Of a stretch of DNA of 64,000 nt, positions 8,705-16,563 are shown in pieces. The stretch is from an uncultured Acetatifactor sp. (GTDB lineage Bacteria > Bacillota > Clostridia > Lachnospirales > Lachnospiraceae). Numbering within the stretch: position 1 is the stretch's first letter; every line of letters begins with the position of its first letter. The notes under the pieces were generated by a model. That model saw nothing but the letters and a program-made list of their open reading frames with translations, did not search any database and was not told the origin of the DNA. The translations under genes and the position numbers were made by a program. The stretch is taken from assembly GCA_910585615.1 (NCBI GenBank), contig CAJUFO010000011.1:8633-72632 (forward strand), in the 5' to 3' direction.

Positions 8705-9832
8705 TCAGGTTTTACTCCGCGACTGTTCCCTGCTCCCGGCCTTGTAATTATAGACCGGCTTCAGGATTTCCGTTATCTGGACGGTATCCCTAATCCGCCC
8801 GGCAATCTCCGCAAGGGAGCGGTAGGCAAAGGGAGCCTCATCCAATGTGTCTGTCCCTACGCAATTACTGTAGATGCCCTTCATTTCTTTTTTGAAGTCC
8901 GATACGGTATAACGGCTTTTTACGTCCTCCCGCTTCAGTCTCCTGCCGGAGCCGTGGGGTGCCGAGCAGTTCCAGTCCTCATTACCCAGCCCGATGCCCA
9001 AAATCATGCCATCCCGCATGTTTGCCGGGATGATTACGCGGACACCCGCTTCGGCGGCGATGGCTCCCTTGCGAAGCACCCCGGAAGCATCCAGATAATT
9101 ATGCGCCACCGAGAACTGTTCCACCGCCTTCCATTTCATTCCTTTCAAGATTTCCCTGACGATGACCTGTCTATTCAGCTCGGCATAGTCCTGAACGGTC
9201 TGTACGTCCTCCGTGTAGGCTTCTTTTTCGTCCCCCTCCAGATAGCTCATGTAGTAGGGGATCTCCAGCCCCCGCTCCGCCAGGAATGTGTGGGCACGCT
9301 TCGTATAATGCTCCGCCACCTCTTCCCCCAGATGCCTGCTGCCCGTGTGCACCACCAGATACAGGCTTCCGTCCTCTCCCCTGTCAAGCTCTAGAAAATG
9401 ATTTCCACCGCCAAGGGTGCCCAAGCTCCGCTCCGCTTTCGGCCTGTTGACATGCCTAGCACAGTGGAGCCTTTCATAGGAGAATTCCGCCGCCATATGG
9501 TGCGGTTCTTTCCTTATTTCGAACCCTGACGGCACATTCTCCCGGATAACCCGGTCCAGCTTCTGGAACTCTGCATTATCCTTGTTCAACTTTACACAGG
9601 TCATACCGCAGCCGATGTCCACGCCCAGAAGCTGGGGGATTACTTTATCCGTGACTGTCATGGATAAACCGATAGGACCCACCTTGCCGGGATGAATGTC
9701 CGGCATCAGACGTATTCTGCTGCCCTCCGCCACCTGGTTGTCGCATATCATTTTTACCTGTGCCTGGGCGTACTCTTCCACATCGTCCGTAAATATCTTT
9801 GCTTCGGCATAAATGCCTTTTACTGTTTTCAT
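8705..9832 (-). CDS. rtcB: RtcB family RNA ligase paired with PrfH
   Basis: RNA 3'-phosphate/5'-hydroxyl ligase, GTP- and manganese-dependent in the family. Metal and nucleotide-binding motifs are visible: DIGCGMTCVKL, GGGNHFLEL and HTGSRHLGEE, followed by the C-terminal GLGNEDWNCSAPHGSGR region. At 375 residues it is the short RtcB form usually encoded beside prfH. The start follows AAGGAG at good spacing. With PrfH it probably forms an rRNA-repair and ribosome-rescue module. A deleted copy of its 5' end lies at 36967-37095. Confidence 0.92.
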   Translation of the reverse strand: MKTVKGIYAEAKIFTDDVEEYAQAQVKMICDNQVAEGSRIRLMPDIHPGKVGPIGLSMTVTDKVIPQLLGVDIGCGMTCVKLNKDNAEFQKLDRVIRENVPSGFEIRKEPHHMAAEFSYERLHCARHVNRPKAERSLGTLGGGNHFLELDRGEDGSLYLVVHTGSRHLGEEVAEHYTKRAHTFLAERGLEIPYYMSYLEGDEKEAYTEDVQTVQDYAELNRQVIVREILKGMKWKAVEQFSVAHNYLDASGVLRKGAIAAEAGVRVIIPANMRDGMILGIGLGNEDWNCSAPHGSGRRLKREDVKSRYTVSDFKKEMKGIYSNCVGTDTLDEAPFAYRSLAEIAGRIRDTVQITEILKPVYNYKAGSREQSRSKT

Positions 9833-9948
9833 ATGATTTTTATCTCCTTAAAAATGGGCGCAAAAAAGCACCCCCATAGGTGCCGCCGCAACAAGGATGC
9901 CTAATAAAAGTTTTGATAGATGCCAGGAATGACCTGTCCAAGACAAAA

Positions 9949-10029
9949 CTATCCATAATTCTTGCGGAGCGCTGTACCTTTGATTGTCAGTTCCTCTATT
10001 TTGTTCTGATATCGTCTGTTCTTCTGCAT
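9949..10029 (-). CDS. 26-residue peptide with strong ribosome site
   Basis: Short reading frame (MQKNRRYQNKIEELTIKGTA...) preceded by GGAGG 7 bases before the ATG. The peptide is basic with no recognised domain. It lies upstream of rtcB in the same direction, in a zone of decayed element pieces, so it may be the truncated start of a longer protein. Confidence 0.35.
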   Translation of the reverse strand: MQKNRRYQNKIEELTIKGTALRKNYG

Positions 10030-10134
10030 GGTAAGCCCTCCTTTCATAAATACCTTATTTCTTTTATTATGCTAACAAATAAATGGTAGCACAACTGATA
10101 AGAATTGGCAAGCAGAAAGTTTCTCATTCTTCCG

Positions 10135-10294
10135 GTATTTATTTTGTACTTTTTATCGAGAAAAAGCTTTGCATCCTCCATAGTGACTTCTCCTCTTTTT
10201 TCTTTTTCAATATATTTTTTTAATCTTCCGTAGGCTCCAGCCCATCTACTTTAATCATCCCTATTGCGTAGTCCCATGCTTGTGAATTTGTCAT
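10135..10294 (-). pseudogene. decayed antitoxin VbhA-like gene, left copy
   Basis: Near-copy of the sequence at about 12515-12672. The frame starts MTNSQAWDYAIGMIKVDGLE and stops at a TAA (10220-10222) after 24 codons. Beyond it, KYIEKEKRGEVTMED is readable only in another frame, because one base is missing compared with the right copy. The pattern resembles small VbhA-type antitoxins. I treat it as a remnant from an older element. Confidence 0.6.
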
Positions 10295-10834
10295 AAACGC
10301 CAACCTTTCCTTGATACTCCCTGTTGTCCATAGGCAGGTCAAGGCCGCCTTTCTCCATAGCCGTCTTTCATAAAATCCCTTTTCTATTCTTTCAATATAT
10401 CATTTTTTATCTTTTATTACCACCTATCTATCCTGACTTTTGATAAAACCAATTACAACAGGCCAATGTCAATTTGCTTATCCCCTGCAGCGTTTACGGA
10501 GCAGATCTATGTCATTTACCACCAATCTGCTCAGGGCCGCTCTTCCCATGGTAATAGCCCCCCGGCAGTTCCACAATCTGCTGCACGCTGCCGTCCACAA
10601 TCCACTACTTCATAGAACAGTCCGCGCTGAAAAAATTCATATGAAAGCCGTACCAAAAACCTCCAAAGATTTCTCTCTGGAGATTCCTTAGCAAGGCAAG
10701 CCCTGTTTTTAACAGGGCTACAAGGATTCGGACCTTGACATGCCAGGCATCACAAAACGTTCTTTTTCCTCTTGCGCCAAATCAATCGGTGCAGCACATC
10801 TTTCTTAAAAGCGGAATGAAATCTTGCTGCCGAG
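10295..10834. other. gene-poor mosaic of element remnants
   Basis: No convincing gene. On the minus strand a short open stretch near 10534-10620 reads as protein-like (WIVDGSVQQIVELPGGYYHG) but has no start. Positions 10660-10742 hold a terminator-like hairpin and a diverged att copy. Positions 10743-10806 match 14286-14360, the end of a 42-residue gene of the intact element. Confidence 0.6.
10660..10742 (-). repeat. diverged third att copy with tRNA terminator remnant
   Basis: Positions 10713-10742 match the tRNA-Gln 3' end and the att repeats with about two mismatches in 30 bases. On the minus strand a hairpin (AATCTCC...GGAGGTTTTT) at about 10660-10690 follows, closely resembling the one next to attL. 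This is the scar of an earlier integration at the same tRNA gene. A second small hairpin (GCCCTGTT/AACAGGGC) lies at 10700-10718. Confidence 0.75.
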
Positions 10835-11386
10835 CTACAGATTCAATTTTCGGAAATCAATCCATAAGTCATCATAAATGTTGACTTTGATGCTATCAGC
10901 AAATGAATATATGGCAGGAGCCGAATCATGCCCCATATCATATACCAGGACGGTTTGCTTCATAGAATCCACAATCCAATACTCCCTTACGCCAGCGGAA
11001 TGGTACAGGGACAATTTTGTATAGTAATCCATAGGGCGGCTGCCAGGGGATACGATTTCTATCACCCAGTCTGGAGCACCCTTGCAGCCCTGGTGGTCCA
11101 GTTTTCCTTTATCACAGATTACGGATATGTCCGGCTCCAGATATTTGGAATCGTCTGCAAATAAGAACACGGCAAAAGGAGCAGGAAAGGCCTCGCATAC
11201 TCCCTTCTTTGATTGAATGTGATTTCCTATCTCCAGATGCAGAAAAGACAATATTCTTTGGTGTTTGGTGCTAGGGGGCGCCATATAATAAATCTGTCCA
11301 TCAATCAGTTCGGCCCTGCTGCCCTCTGGCAGGCTGTAGATATCGTCAATTGTATAGAATTTCTCTTGTGCCAATGCCGGTGCCAT
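10835..11386 (-). CDS. Uma2 family endonuclease (DUF820)
   Basis: PD-(D/E)XK-fold putative restriction-type nuclease of the Uma2 family. Typical segments: YTIDDIYSLPEGSRAELIDG, the hydrophobic core with EPDISVICD, and WVIEIVSPGSRPMDYYTKL, which carry the acidic residues and lysine of the active site; REYWIVD follows. The start at 11386 has AAAGGAAG about 8 bases upstream; the ATG six codons earlier overlaps that site. It is cargo-like, sitting between the two left att copies among decayed element pieces. Biological role unknown. Confidence 0.85.
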   Translation of the reverse strand: MAPALAQEKFYTIDDIYSLPEGSRAELIDGQIYYMAPPSTKHQRILSFLHLEIGNHIQSKKGVCEAFPAPFAVFLFADDSKYLEPDISVICDKGKLDHQGCKGAPDWVIEIVSPGSRPMDYYTKLSLYHSAGVREYWIVDSMKQTVLVYDMGHDSAPAIYSFADSIKVNIYDDLWIDFRKLNL

Positions 11387-11409
11387 AGTAACACTTCCTT
11401 TCATGGTTT

Positions 11410-11997
11410 TTGTATACAGATGTAAGTGCTGTTCTCACTTTCGCATAACTGCAAGTATTTGCTGTCAATTGATAGCGGGCTGCGGCAGCTATTTCTCCGC
11501 AGCATTTTCCTTGACTACACTGTCTCCGCTGCATAGTTCTGAAAATGCTCCTGTACTTTCCTCCAAGACACGTTCAGTTGCTCCAGCTGCTTTCCTCCAG
11601 TACCGCTACAGCTTCTTATTAAATTATAGTCTAAGACACCTTAAAATACAACAAAAACAAAAATTACACGGCATATCGAAGCATTTCATGAGTTGCCGAA
11701 AAATAGGCTTTACTTCTTTTCCCTTGTGAAAACCATACCGAAAAATCTCCAATTAATCCCTTAAATGGATTTTTCCGACTTTTTCCCCCAAATACCCCAG
11801 AACCCTCATATTTACTGGCAAAACACGGATTTTCAATTGACCTATGAATTGACCTATCCAATCTGAAAAGCCCTGAAAAATACGAAAAGCCATACAATTC
11901 CTGTCATGACAGTTTTCTCGAAAAAACGACAAAATCTTCCCCGTCAAAAATTCAAAACACCCATAACCCCAGTAAACATCACGTTTTCCAGGCATGA
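11410..11997. repeat. scrambled remnant of a related integrated element
   Basis: Positions 11509-11600 resemble 14060-14150 (a nuclease-family fragment), and 11606-11729 resemble 14724-14890, the sequence just past the integrase gene of the intact element. The integrase itself is missing. The rest, to 11997, is AT-rich with short open frames that do not look like genes. This suggests an older element at this site lost its core by deletion. Confidence 0.65.
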
Positions 11998-12000
11998 AAA

Positions 12001-12032
12001 AACCTCCAAAGATTTCTCTTCGGAGGTTCCTC
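12001..12032 (-). terminator. original terminator downstream of the displaced tRNA-Gln 3' end
   Basis: On the minus strand the stem AACCTCC/GGAGGTT is followed by six T. It lies just beyond the tRNA-like attL sequence, where the tRNA terminator would have been before integration. Confidence 0.75.
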
Positions 12033-12034
12033 AG

Positions 12035-12083
12035 CAGGGCTACAAGGATTCGAACCTTGAAATGACGGAGTCAGAGTCCGTTG
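12035..12083. repeat. attL: 49-bp copy of the tRNA-Gln 3' portion
   Basis: Identical over 49 bases to 37338-37386, which is the 3' two-thirds of the tRNA-Gln gene, from within its anticodon-stem region to the discriminator base. Sequence beyond the repeat differs on both sides. This is the left boundary of the intact integrated element. Together with the integrase at 14889-16115 it marks site-specific integration into a tRNA gene. Confidence 0.93.
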
Positions 12084-12140
12084 TTTCAGGGGTGATTTGG
12101 CCAGGAAAATCAAGGGGTTCCAAGTCGCCCCGCAGATAAA

Positions 12141-12161
12141 ATAATCTATGGAATAATCTAT
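12141..12161 (+). promoter_or_regulatory. putative integrase arm-type sites, left end
   Basis: Two direct copies of ATAATCTAT at 12141-12149 and 12153-12161, 12 bases apart start to start. An equally spaced, equally oriented pair lies near the right end (37159-37179). Paired short repeats about 60-180 bases inside both ends of an integrated element fit integrase arm-binding sites. Confidence 0.55.
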
Positions 12162-12235
12162 CGGCTTCCGGGAGGCACAAGTTCTTCCAACGATATAGGT
12201 CACGCCTCAACAAGCCCCATCAGCAGAGAACTCTT

Positions 12236-12421
12236 TTATAGATACTTCTCAACATCACTCTCGGACAGGCCATAGTTTTTAATGATTACTTTTCTTATAT
12301 CCTCCTCATTCGTTCCGACATCTTTTAATGATTTAACTGCAATTTGAATTCCTTTTTTTAGCACCGCCTTTTCTCTCAATTGTATTTGGGGTTCCATAAT
12401 CTCCATCAACGCTTCATACAT
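12236..12421 (-). CDS. 61-residue protein like the C-terminal end of Rpn-family nucleases
   Basis: The peptide MYEALMEIMEPQIQLREKAV... ends SLSESDVEKYL-like (YGLSESDVEKYL), the pattern seen at the C terminus of Rpn/PD-(D/E)XK transposase-like proteins; the nuclease domain is absent. A good ribosome site (TAGGAG, 8 bases before ATG) overlaps the end of the upstream reading frame, so it could be expressed. Short C-terminal Rpn products are known to act as antitoxins for the full-length protein. It may equally be a simple fragment. Confidence 0.5.
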   Translation of the reverse strand: MYEALMEIMEPQIQLREKAVLKKGIQIAVKSLKDVGTNEEDIRKVIIKNYGLSESDVEKYL

Positions 12422-12432
12422 ACTCTCATCTC

Positions 12433-12672
12433 CTATTTTCCCATTCGAATACCCAATTTGTTTCTGAGGACGGGAATATCATCACATAGGTATGGGCACG
12501 CATCCATGGGCTCCTTCATTTTGTATTTTTTGTCCAAAAAGAACTTTGCATCCTCCATGGTGACCTCTCCACTTTTTTCTTTTTCAATATACTTTTTTTA
12601 ATCTTCCGTAGGTTCCAGCCCATCTACCTTAATCATCCCTATTGCGTAGCCCCATGCCTGTGAATTCGTCAT
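12433..12672 (-). pseudogene. antitoxin VbhA-like gene with in-frame TAA
   Basis: The frame begins at an ATG with a moderate ribosome site and reads MTNSQAWGYAIGMIKVDGLE plus PTED. It hits TAA at 12598-12600 and then continues in the same frame for 54 codons (KKYIEKEKSGEVTMEDAKFF...) to TAG. Both halves resemble VbhA-type antitoxins, with the typical KKYIEKE segment following the first half. The same TAA is present in the left copy at 10135-10294, so the lesion predates the duplication, or only the 24-residue peptide is made. Confidence 0.6.
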
Positions 12673-12741
12673 AACCAATATCCTTTCTGATACACTCATT
12701 TTGTATAGTCAAATTTCCCGTTTACACCTTTATTCCATATT

Positions 12742-13323
12742 TTAGATATGCTTTCCCTCATATCCTCGCTTTATCCCGAAATTTTCTTCCAGTGCATTGC
12801 AATATTCCAGACATATACTATCCTCAGGACAGGCAAGGAACAGCTTTTTTCCCGTTATCCTACTGGTTCCCATATGTATATCCCAATGCTGTAGAATGTC
12901 CATTCCTATCAGGATATTTCCCTTTCTGTTATAGTTGATATATATCACGTCATCCGCAACTGGCATTCCTCCTATTTGAAAACCACAAATAGAATGCCGG
13001 AATTTCATTGCCGGACACGACATTTTTTCTTCATCTGTACCGGGCTTCTTATGCCTCTCCCCTCCCGTCTCAACCCCATAGCTAATTTCATAATGTACAT
13101 TGCCTTCAATATCTGCGGCTTTCAACGAATCGCAAAAAACCTTCAAAGCCTGAAATCTTGCCAATGGAATCGTGCTGATAGAACAACCTGTATCAATTTT
13201 TACCAACACATTGCTAAATGGCGCCCGAATGTTGTCTAATTTAAAGGAAGCTGTCGTCATAAAGGAGCCTCCGATTCCTATCTGGGTCGGATTCATCTCT
13301 ATCGCAATATATTTATTCATCAT
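12742..13323 (-). CDS. retropepsin-like aspartic protease
   Basis: Protein of 193 residues with the aspartic-protease signature VKIDTGCSISTIPL (DTG triad followed by hydrophobic residues) and a downstream ILIGMDILQHWDI segment equivalent to the retropepsin ILG/flap-distal element. Single-domain bacterial proteins of this type probably work as dimers. Substrate unknown. Its start overlaps the end of the next upstream gene by 11 bases, so the two are translationally coupled. Located at the left end of the intact element. Confidence 0.8.
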   Translation of the reverse strand: MMNKYIAIEMNPTQIGIGGSFMTTASFKLDNIRAPFSNVLVKIDTGCSISTIPLARFQALKVFCDSLKAADIEGNVHYEISYGVETGGERHKKPGTDEEKMSCPAMKFRHSICGFQIGGMPVADDVIYINYNRKGNILIGMDILQHWDIHMGTSRITGKKLFLACPEDSICLEYCNALEENFGIKRGYEGKHI

Positions 13324-13579
13324 ACACTACCCCATCTTCCAATTCCGCGCTGTCAAAGAAAACCGGGGTAATTGCTTTTTCCTGCTGGAACCATTTTGTA
13401 TATTCTTCCGTATTACCATTGCCGAAATAGACCAATGTCCCCTCCACATCATTATCAGCCAATAATTCTGTATCCAACAAAATCATGCAAGTATCCATAA
13501 TGCCACTTAACTGTGAGACCCGGACTCTCATATCCTTATGCAAATCGTCTATTGTGTACTTCTGCTTTGTTAGAATCAT
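13313..13579 (-). CDS. hypothetical protein coupled to the aspartic protease
   Basis: Protein of 88 residues (start MILTKQKYTIDDLHKDMRVR) that I do not recognise. It is acidic, with a beta-rich look and no membrane segment. The ATG at 13579 has AGGAG 6 bases upstream, better than the GTG ten codons earlier. It overlaps the retropepsin-like gene by 11 bases, so it may be its partner, substrate or regulator. Confidence 0.65.
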   Translation of the reverse strand: MILTKQKYTIDDLHKDMRVRVSQLSGIMDTCMILLDTELLADNDVEGTLVYFGNGNTEEYTKWFQQEKAITPVFFDSAELEDGVVYDE

Positions 13580-13733
13580 GTGAATCTCCTCTCCATTTCT
13601 GCCGTTCACTTAAGACTTTCCTTATTTTTCCTTAAATAACTCTGCCCAATTAGTATTGCAACCTGTTCCGAAATTATGATTATTCAAAGAACCAGCTCAT
13701 TGAATCCACTGTGATTTCTTCTTAAATCATTAT

Positions 13734-14030
13734 CTAAAACACCATGAAATTTTTCTCTGTAGCCGTCCTGATATATATGCTGTTCTCCTCAAAAAGCAGC
13801 CTCTGGAGAAAAAATGATGGCCCACACATCCATAGGCTCCGCTTGCCACTAAAGCCTGATTGCGTCACCTGTAGATGTTCCTTTTCAAACCGAGACGCTT
13901 CCTCTCTAATTTCCGTTGGTGTTTTTGCGTCAAAATAATCCCTTTGCCATTTTGTATAGTCAAATTTCTCGTTCATCCCTTTGTTCATTATTTCGGATGT
14001 GCTCTCCATCATACAATCACTTCGCCTCAT
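13734..14030 (-). CDS. hypothetical protein, 98 residues
   Basis: Unrecognised, charged protein; the readable core is EKFDYTKWQRDYFDAKTPTE. A short stretch resembling its start codons recurs at about 12694-12745, just before the aspartic-protease stop, which suggests duplication and decay in this end of the element. The start is uncertain (several ATGs within 20 codons, no strong ribosome site). May be a decaying gene. Confidence 0.45.
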   Translation of the reverse strand: MRRSDCMMESTSEIMNKGMNEKFDYTKWQRDYFDAKTPTEIREEASRFEKEHLQVTQSGFSGKRSLWMCGPSFFLQRLLFEENSIYIRTATEKNFMVF

Positions 14031-14090
14031 TCATTTAGGCCTTTAATCCTCGCAACATCTCCCTGACTACACTGTCTCCGCTGCATACTT

Positions 14091-14282
14091 CTAAAAATAC
14101 CCCTGTGCCTCCTGCCGGGACACGTTCAGTTTATGCTCCAGCTTCTCCAAAATGTCTTCCTCAGATAATCCACGTTCAATCCCCATTTCAATAATGCCCC
14201 TGATTCTCCCCTCATTTTGGGTCTCTTCAAAAACAGTCCACATACCGCCATCTTCTTTCCATTCATAATCAAGCTTTATCTT
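14091..14282 (-). pseudogene. fragment of an Rpn/transposase-like protein
   Basis: Open frame that directly continues, in frame, past the TAG of the 42-residue gene at 14283. It reads EGRIRGIIEMGIERGLSEED and ends KLNVSRQEAQGYF. The RG-rich helix followed by a SEEDILEKL segment is typical of the C-terminal part of Rpn-family proteins. No proper start is visible. A similar piece lies at about 11509-11600. Confidence 0.5.
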
Positions 14283-14411
14283 CTAAGCCATAGGCATCAT
14301 AAAACGTTCCTTTTCCTCTTGTGTCAAATCAACCGGTGCAACACCTCTTTCCTTTGCATATTTCACCAGCCCTCTCATATCCAATTTTACCTTTGGAATC
14401 TGGCTGGGCAT
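14283..14411 (-). CDS. small conserved-looking protein, 42 residues
   Basis: Short frame MPSQIPKVKLDMRGLVKYAK... rich in Lys and Glu, of the form seen in many small Lachnospiraceae proteins of unknown role. A partial copy of its 3' end occurs at 10743-10806, which shows it belongs to this element family. There is no clear ribosome site, so it may no longer be expressed. Confidence 0.45.
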   Translation of the reverse strand: MPSQIPKVKLDMRGLVKYAKERGVAPVDLTQEEKERFMMPMA

Positions 14412-14441
14412 AATGGGCCGGGTGTTCTGCTAAGGCTCTCC

Positions 14442-14717
14442 TTATATTTCTTCATCTGTCCATTCATAATCGTACATCTCCACCAACTCCTGTGCGGACT
14501 TTTCATCAATAAAAATCTGATACTCATGCAACATTCCAATATGCTCTGCATGAAATGCCCTGCAATAATGCTCCACCAAATCCATATTTGCGGCAAATCC
14601 TGTGATTGCACCGCCAAAACCATAATCCATAGATTTCTGTGCTGCTATCGCAAACAAATAGCCGCAAGGAGTTAATTCATCTATTTCTACAGCAATCACT
14701 TCAATATCCTCCTCCAC
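14442..14717 (-). CDS. hypothetical acidic protein, 91 residues
   Basis: Starts at a GTG preceded by AGAGG. Very acidic at both ends (MEEDIEVIAVEIDEL and MYDYEWTDEEI), with a Cys/His-containing middle (MDLVEHYCRAFHAEHIGM). No domain recognised. Lies between the integrase gene and the left-end small genes, in the same direction. Confidence 0.55.
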   Translation of the reverse strand: MEEDIEVIAVEIDELTPCGYLFAIAAQKSMDYGFGGAITGFAANMDLVEHYCRAFHAEHIGMLHEYQIFIDEKSAQELVEMYDYEWTDEEI

Positions 14718-14765
14718 TGCAACCTCTTATTAAATTATAATCTAAAACACCCTGAAATACAACAA

Positions 14766-14807
14766 AAATAAGGAATCACCTGACATTCGGGTTACAGGTA
14801 ATTCCTT
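14766..14807 (-). terminator. terminator downstream of the integrase gene
   Basis: Minus-strand stem AAGGAATTACCTG/CAGGTGATTCCTT with one mismatch, followed by TATTTTT. It lies about 80 bases past the integrase stop codon. The right arm and the following sequence recur at 7862-7895. Confidence 0.75.
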
Positions 14808-14888
14808 ACAATGTCATATGCTATCATTTAAAGCTCCTGACTGCTGGTCTTCATGGGTTGCCAAAAGGCAAGCTTTACTTCTTTTTCT

Positions 14889-16115
14889 TCATGGAATCGG
14901 CAGCGGCACTATCTGCTTTTCTATGCCCTGTACGCTCACCTTTTTCCTGATAGCTATGTAATACCGCCGTGTCGTGGACTCCAGGTCTCCGATATAAGCG
15001 GCAATTTCCTCCACGCGGGCTCCGGCATCATACATATTTGTTGCGAATGTCCGACGAAATATATGTAGTCCTCCCGAATAGGAATCCAGCCCCGCATTGT
15101 GGAAAATCACCTTCATCCTGTGCTGCAGATTGGTCGCCGTGTTCTGTCTCCCTGTTTTGGTCGTAATCACCAGCGCATCCGGCGAGCAGTCCTTTGCATT
15201 CCTGCGGATAAGTTCCAGGATATTCTTCGCATCCGAATTCAGCACAATGTTTCTGGCCTGCTGATTCTTAGTCGTCCCTTCTATCATAATCTGCCGTTTA
15301 TCCGTCTTTTCGTCATGGTTCCGAACCATGGAAGCGCTTTTATAGATTTTCAAAATCCCATATTTTGCGTCATAATCTCCGAATCTTAATGCTAAAGCCT
15401 CCCCTACACGGATTCCCGTATAGAGCAGTAGCAGACCATATAACCCTGCCGGATACTTATAACCGCCGGTCTTATCATTTATAGCAAGAGCTTCCTTTAC
15501 AAACCTTTTTTCTTCTTCCTCAGACAGGACAATGACATCCGGTTCTTCCACCGTTTTAGCGTGTTTCCTCATGATCCTTTTCATCAATGTCTCCTTAATC
15601 GGAGCAACAGGGTTTGTAGAAACCTTTCCCCGCGAAACCGCCCATGTATACGCGGCATTCAGCACATCCACCACTTTCTTAACGGAGGAATCCGATAGCC
15701 TGTCCTCATTCAGCAGAATGGCAATATGCTTTTCGATATCAGATATCCCAATCGCCTGTACCTGCATCCGCCCCAGCGCATATGCCTCAATATGGCACTT
15801 TATAGTTGTTTCCCTCCGATCCCGGGATTTTGGTTTAAGCTCGTCATGCTCCACCTGAAACTCCAAGTGTTTCCAACATAGATCACCTACAGTCCCCTTG
15901 GCCATCAGCCCTGCCGTATCCTGTGATGCGTTCCATTCCGCGACTTTTTTCCTCATCTCCCTGATGCATGCCGCTTTGGTTTCACAGGTTACAGTCAAAA
16001 CTTTGGGACGCCCATCCCACCGTCTTCCCACATTGAGCTTATGGGTAATGGTTCCGTTTTTATTCTGAATGAATGTCCCTTCCCCTTTGGCATTGCGCTT
16101 TTTCCCATCATCCAT
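14889..16115 (-). CDS. tyrosine-type site-specific integrase
   Basis: Catalyses integration and excision between the tRNA-Gln att sites. An N-terminal AP2-like arm-binding domain (NKNGTITHKLNVGRRWDGRP) is followed by a SAM-like core-binding domain and the catalytic domain. The catalytic residues are R236 in TGIRVGEAL, H351/R354 in HIFRRTF and the tyrosine in RRYYIA (Y385 or Y386), counted from the chosen start. That ATG at 16115 has GGAG 10 bases upstream; the GTG three codons earlier overlaps this site. It lies with the excisionase-like gene near the left end, as is usual for such elements. Confidence 0.95.
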   Translation of the reverse strand: MDDGKKRNAKGEGTFIQNKNGTITHKLNVGRRWDGRPKVLTVTCETKAACIREMRKKVAEWNASQDTAGLMAKGTVGDLCWKHLEFQVEHDELKPKSRDRRETTIKCHIEAYALGRMQVQAIGISDIEKHIAILLNEDRLSDSSVKKVVDVLNAAYTWAVSRGKVSTNPVAPIKETLMKRIMRKHAKTVEEPDVIVLSEEEEKRFVKEALAINDKTGGYKYPAGLYGLLLLYTGIRVGEALALRFGDYDAKYGILKIYKSASMVRNHDEKTDKRQIMIEGTTKNQQARNIVLNSDAKNILELIRRNAKDCSPDALVITTKTGRQNTATNLQHRMKVIFHNAGLDSYSGGLHIFRRTFATNMYDAGARVEEIAAYIGDLESTTRRYYIAIRKKVSVQGIEKQIVPLPIP

Positions 16116-16222
16116 ATTTATCACACTCCTTTAAAGTAATAGAATCCTCGCAGAGCGTGGACTCTATTGTCATGAGTTACGCCCGCCATGCCGTCATATG
16201 GCGGGCGTATGCTCCGAATCTG

Positions 16223-16423
16223 TCAAAGTAGGAATTCTTTCCCTTCATAGCTCTCCAGCCACTTAAGTAGTGCCTTGCTACGCACAAAGTACCTATGTCC
16301 TACACGCATAGAAGGGAACGCCGGGTTGCTCATCAACGCATAACAGCGGTCTCGGCCAAATGGCAGAATCCTCCTTAAATCTTCTACTGTCAACAGTTCC
16401 TTTGCATCGAAAGTCTGCTCCAT
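16223..16423 (-). CDS. excisionase-like helix-turn-helix protein
   Basis: Protein of 66 residues with a MerR/excisionase-type winged HTH (LLTVEDLRRILPFGRDRCYA) and a typical end (MRVGHRYFVRSKALLKWLES). Such proteins bend DNA and direct the integrase toward excision. The gene is about 110 bases upstream of the integrase gene on the same strand, with GAGGAGG 10 bases before the ATG. Confidence 0.88.
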   Translation of the reverse strand: MEQTFDAKELLTVEDLRRILPFGRDRCYALMSNPAFPSMRVGHRYFVRSKALLKWLESYEGKEFLL

Positions 16424-16563
16424 TACAATATATCCTCCTCTCTCATGAAATCCATCCTGCTTATAATATACTTTTGCATTGAAATCCTATGCGCCTCCTG
16501 TTGATGCAGAAGACACGCGGAAACACTTCCACTGATGGCAAACTATTCAGAATCCATTTGCCT

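Noticed and set aside
10440..10691. 83-codon plus-strand frame in the remnant zone
   Set aside because: Runs through the terminator/att remnant and has no ribosome site or protein-like pattern.
11753..11995. 80-codon minus-strand frame next to attL, and an overlapping 77-codon one
   Set aside because: They overlap each other in different frames inside a remnant stretch; no domain, no good ribosome site.
14091..14411. One long gene across the in-frame TAG at 14283-14285
   Set aside because: The two halves match different protein types (a small complete protein and an Rpn-like end), so read-through is less likely than two neighbouring remnants.
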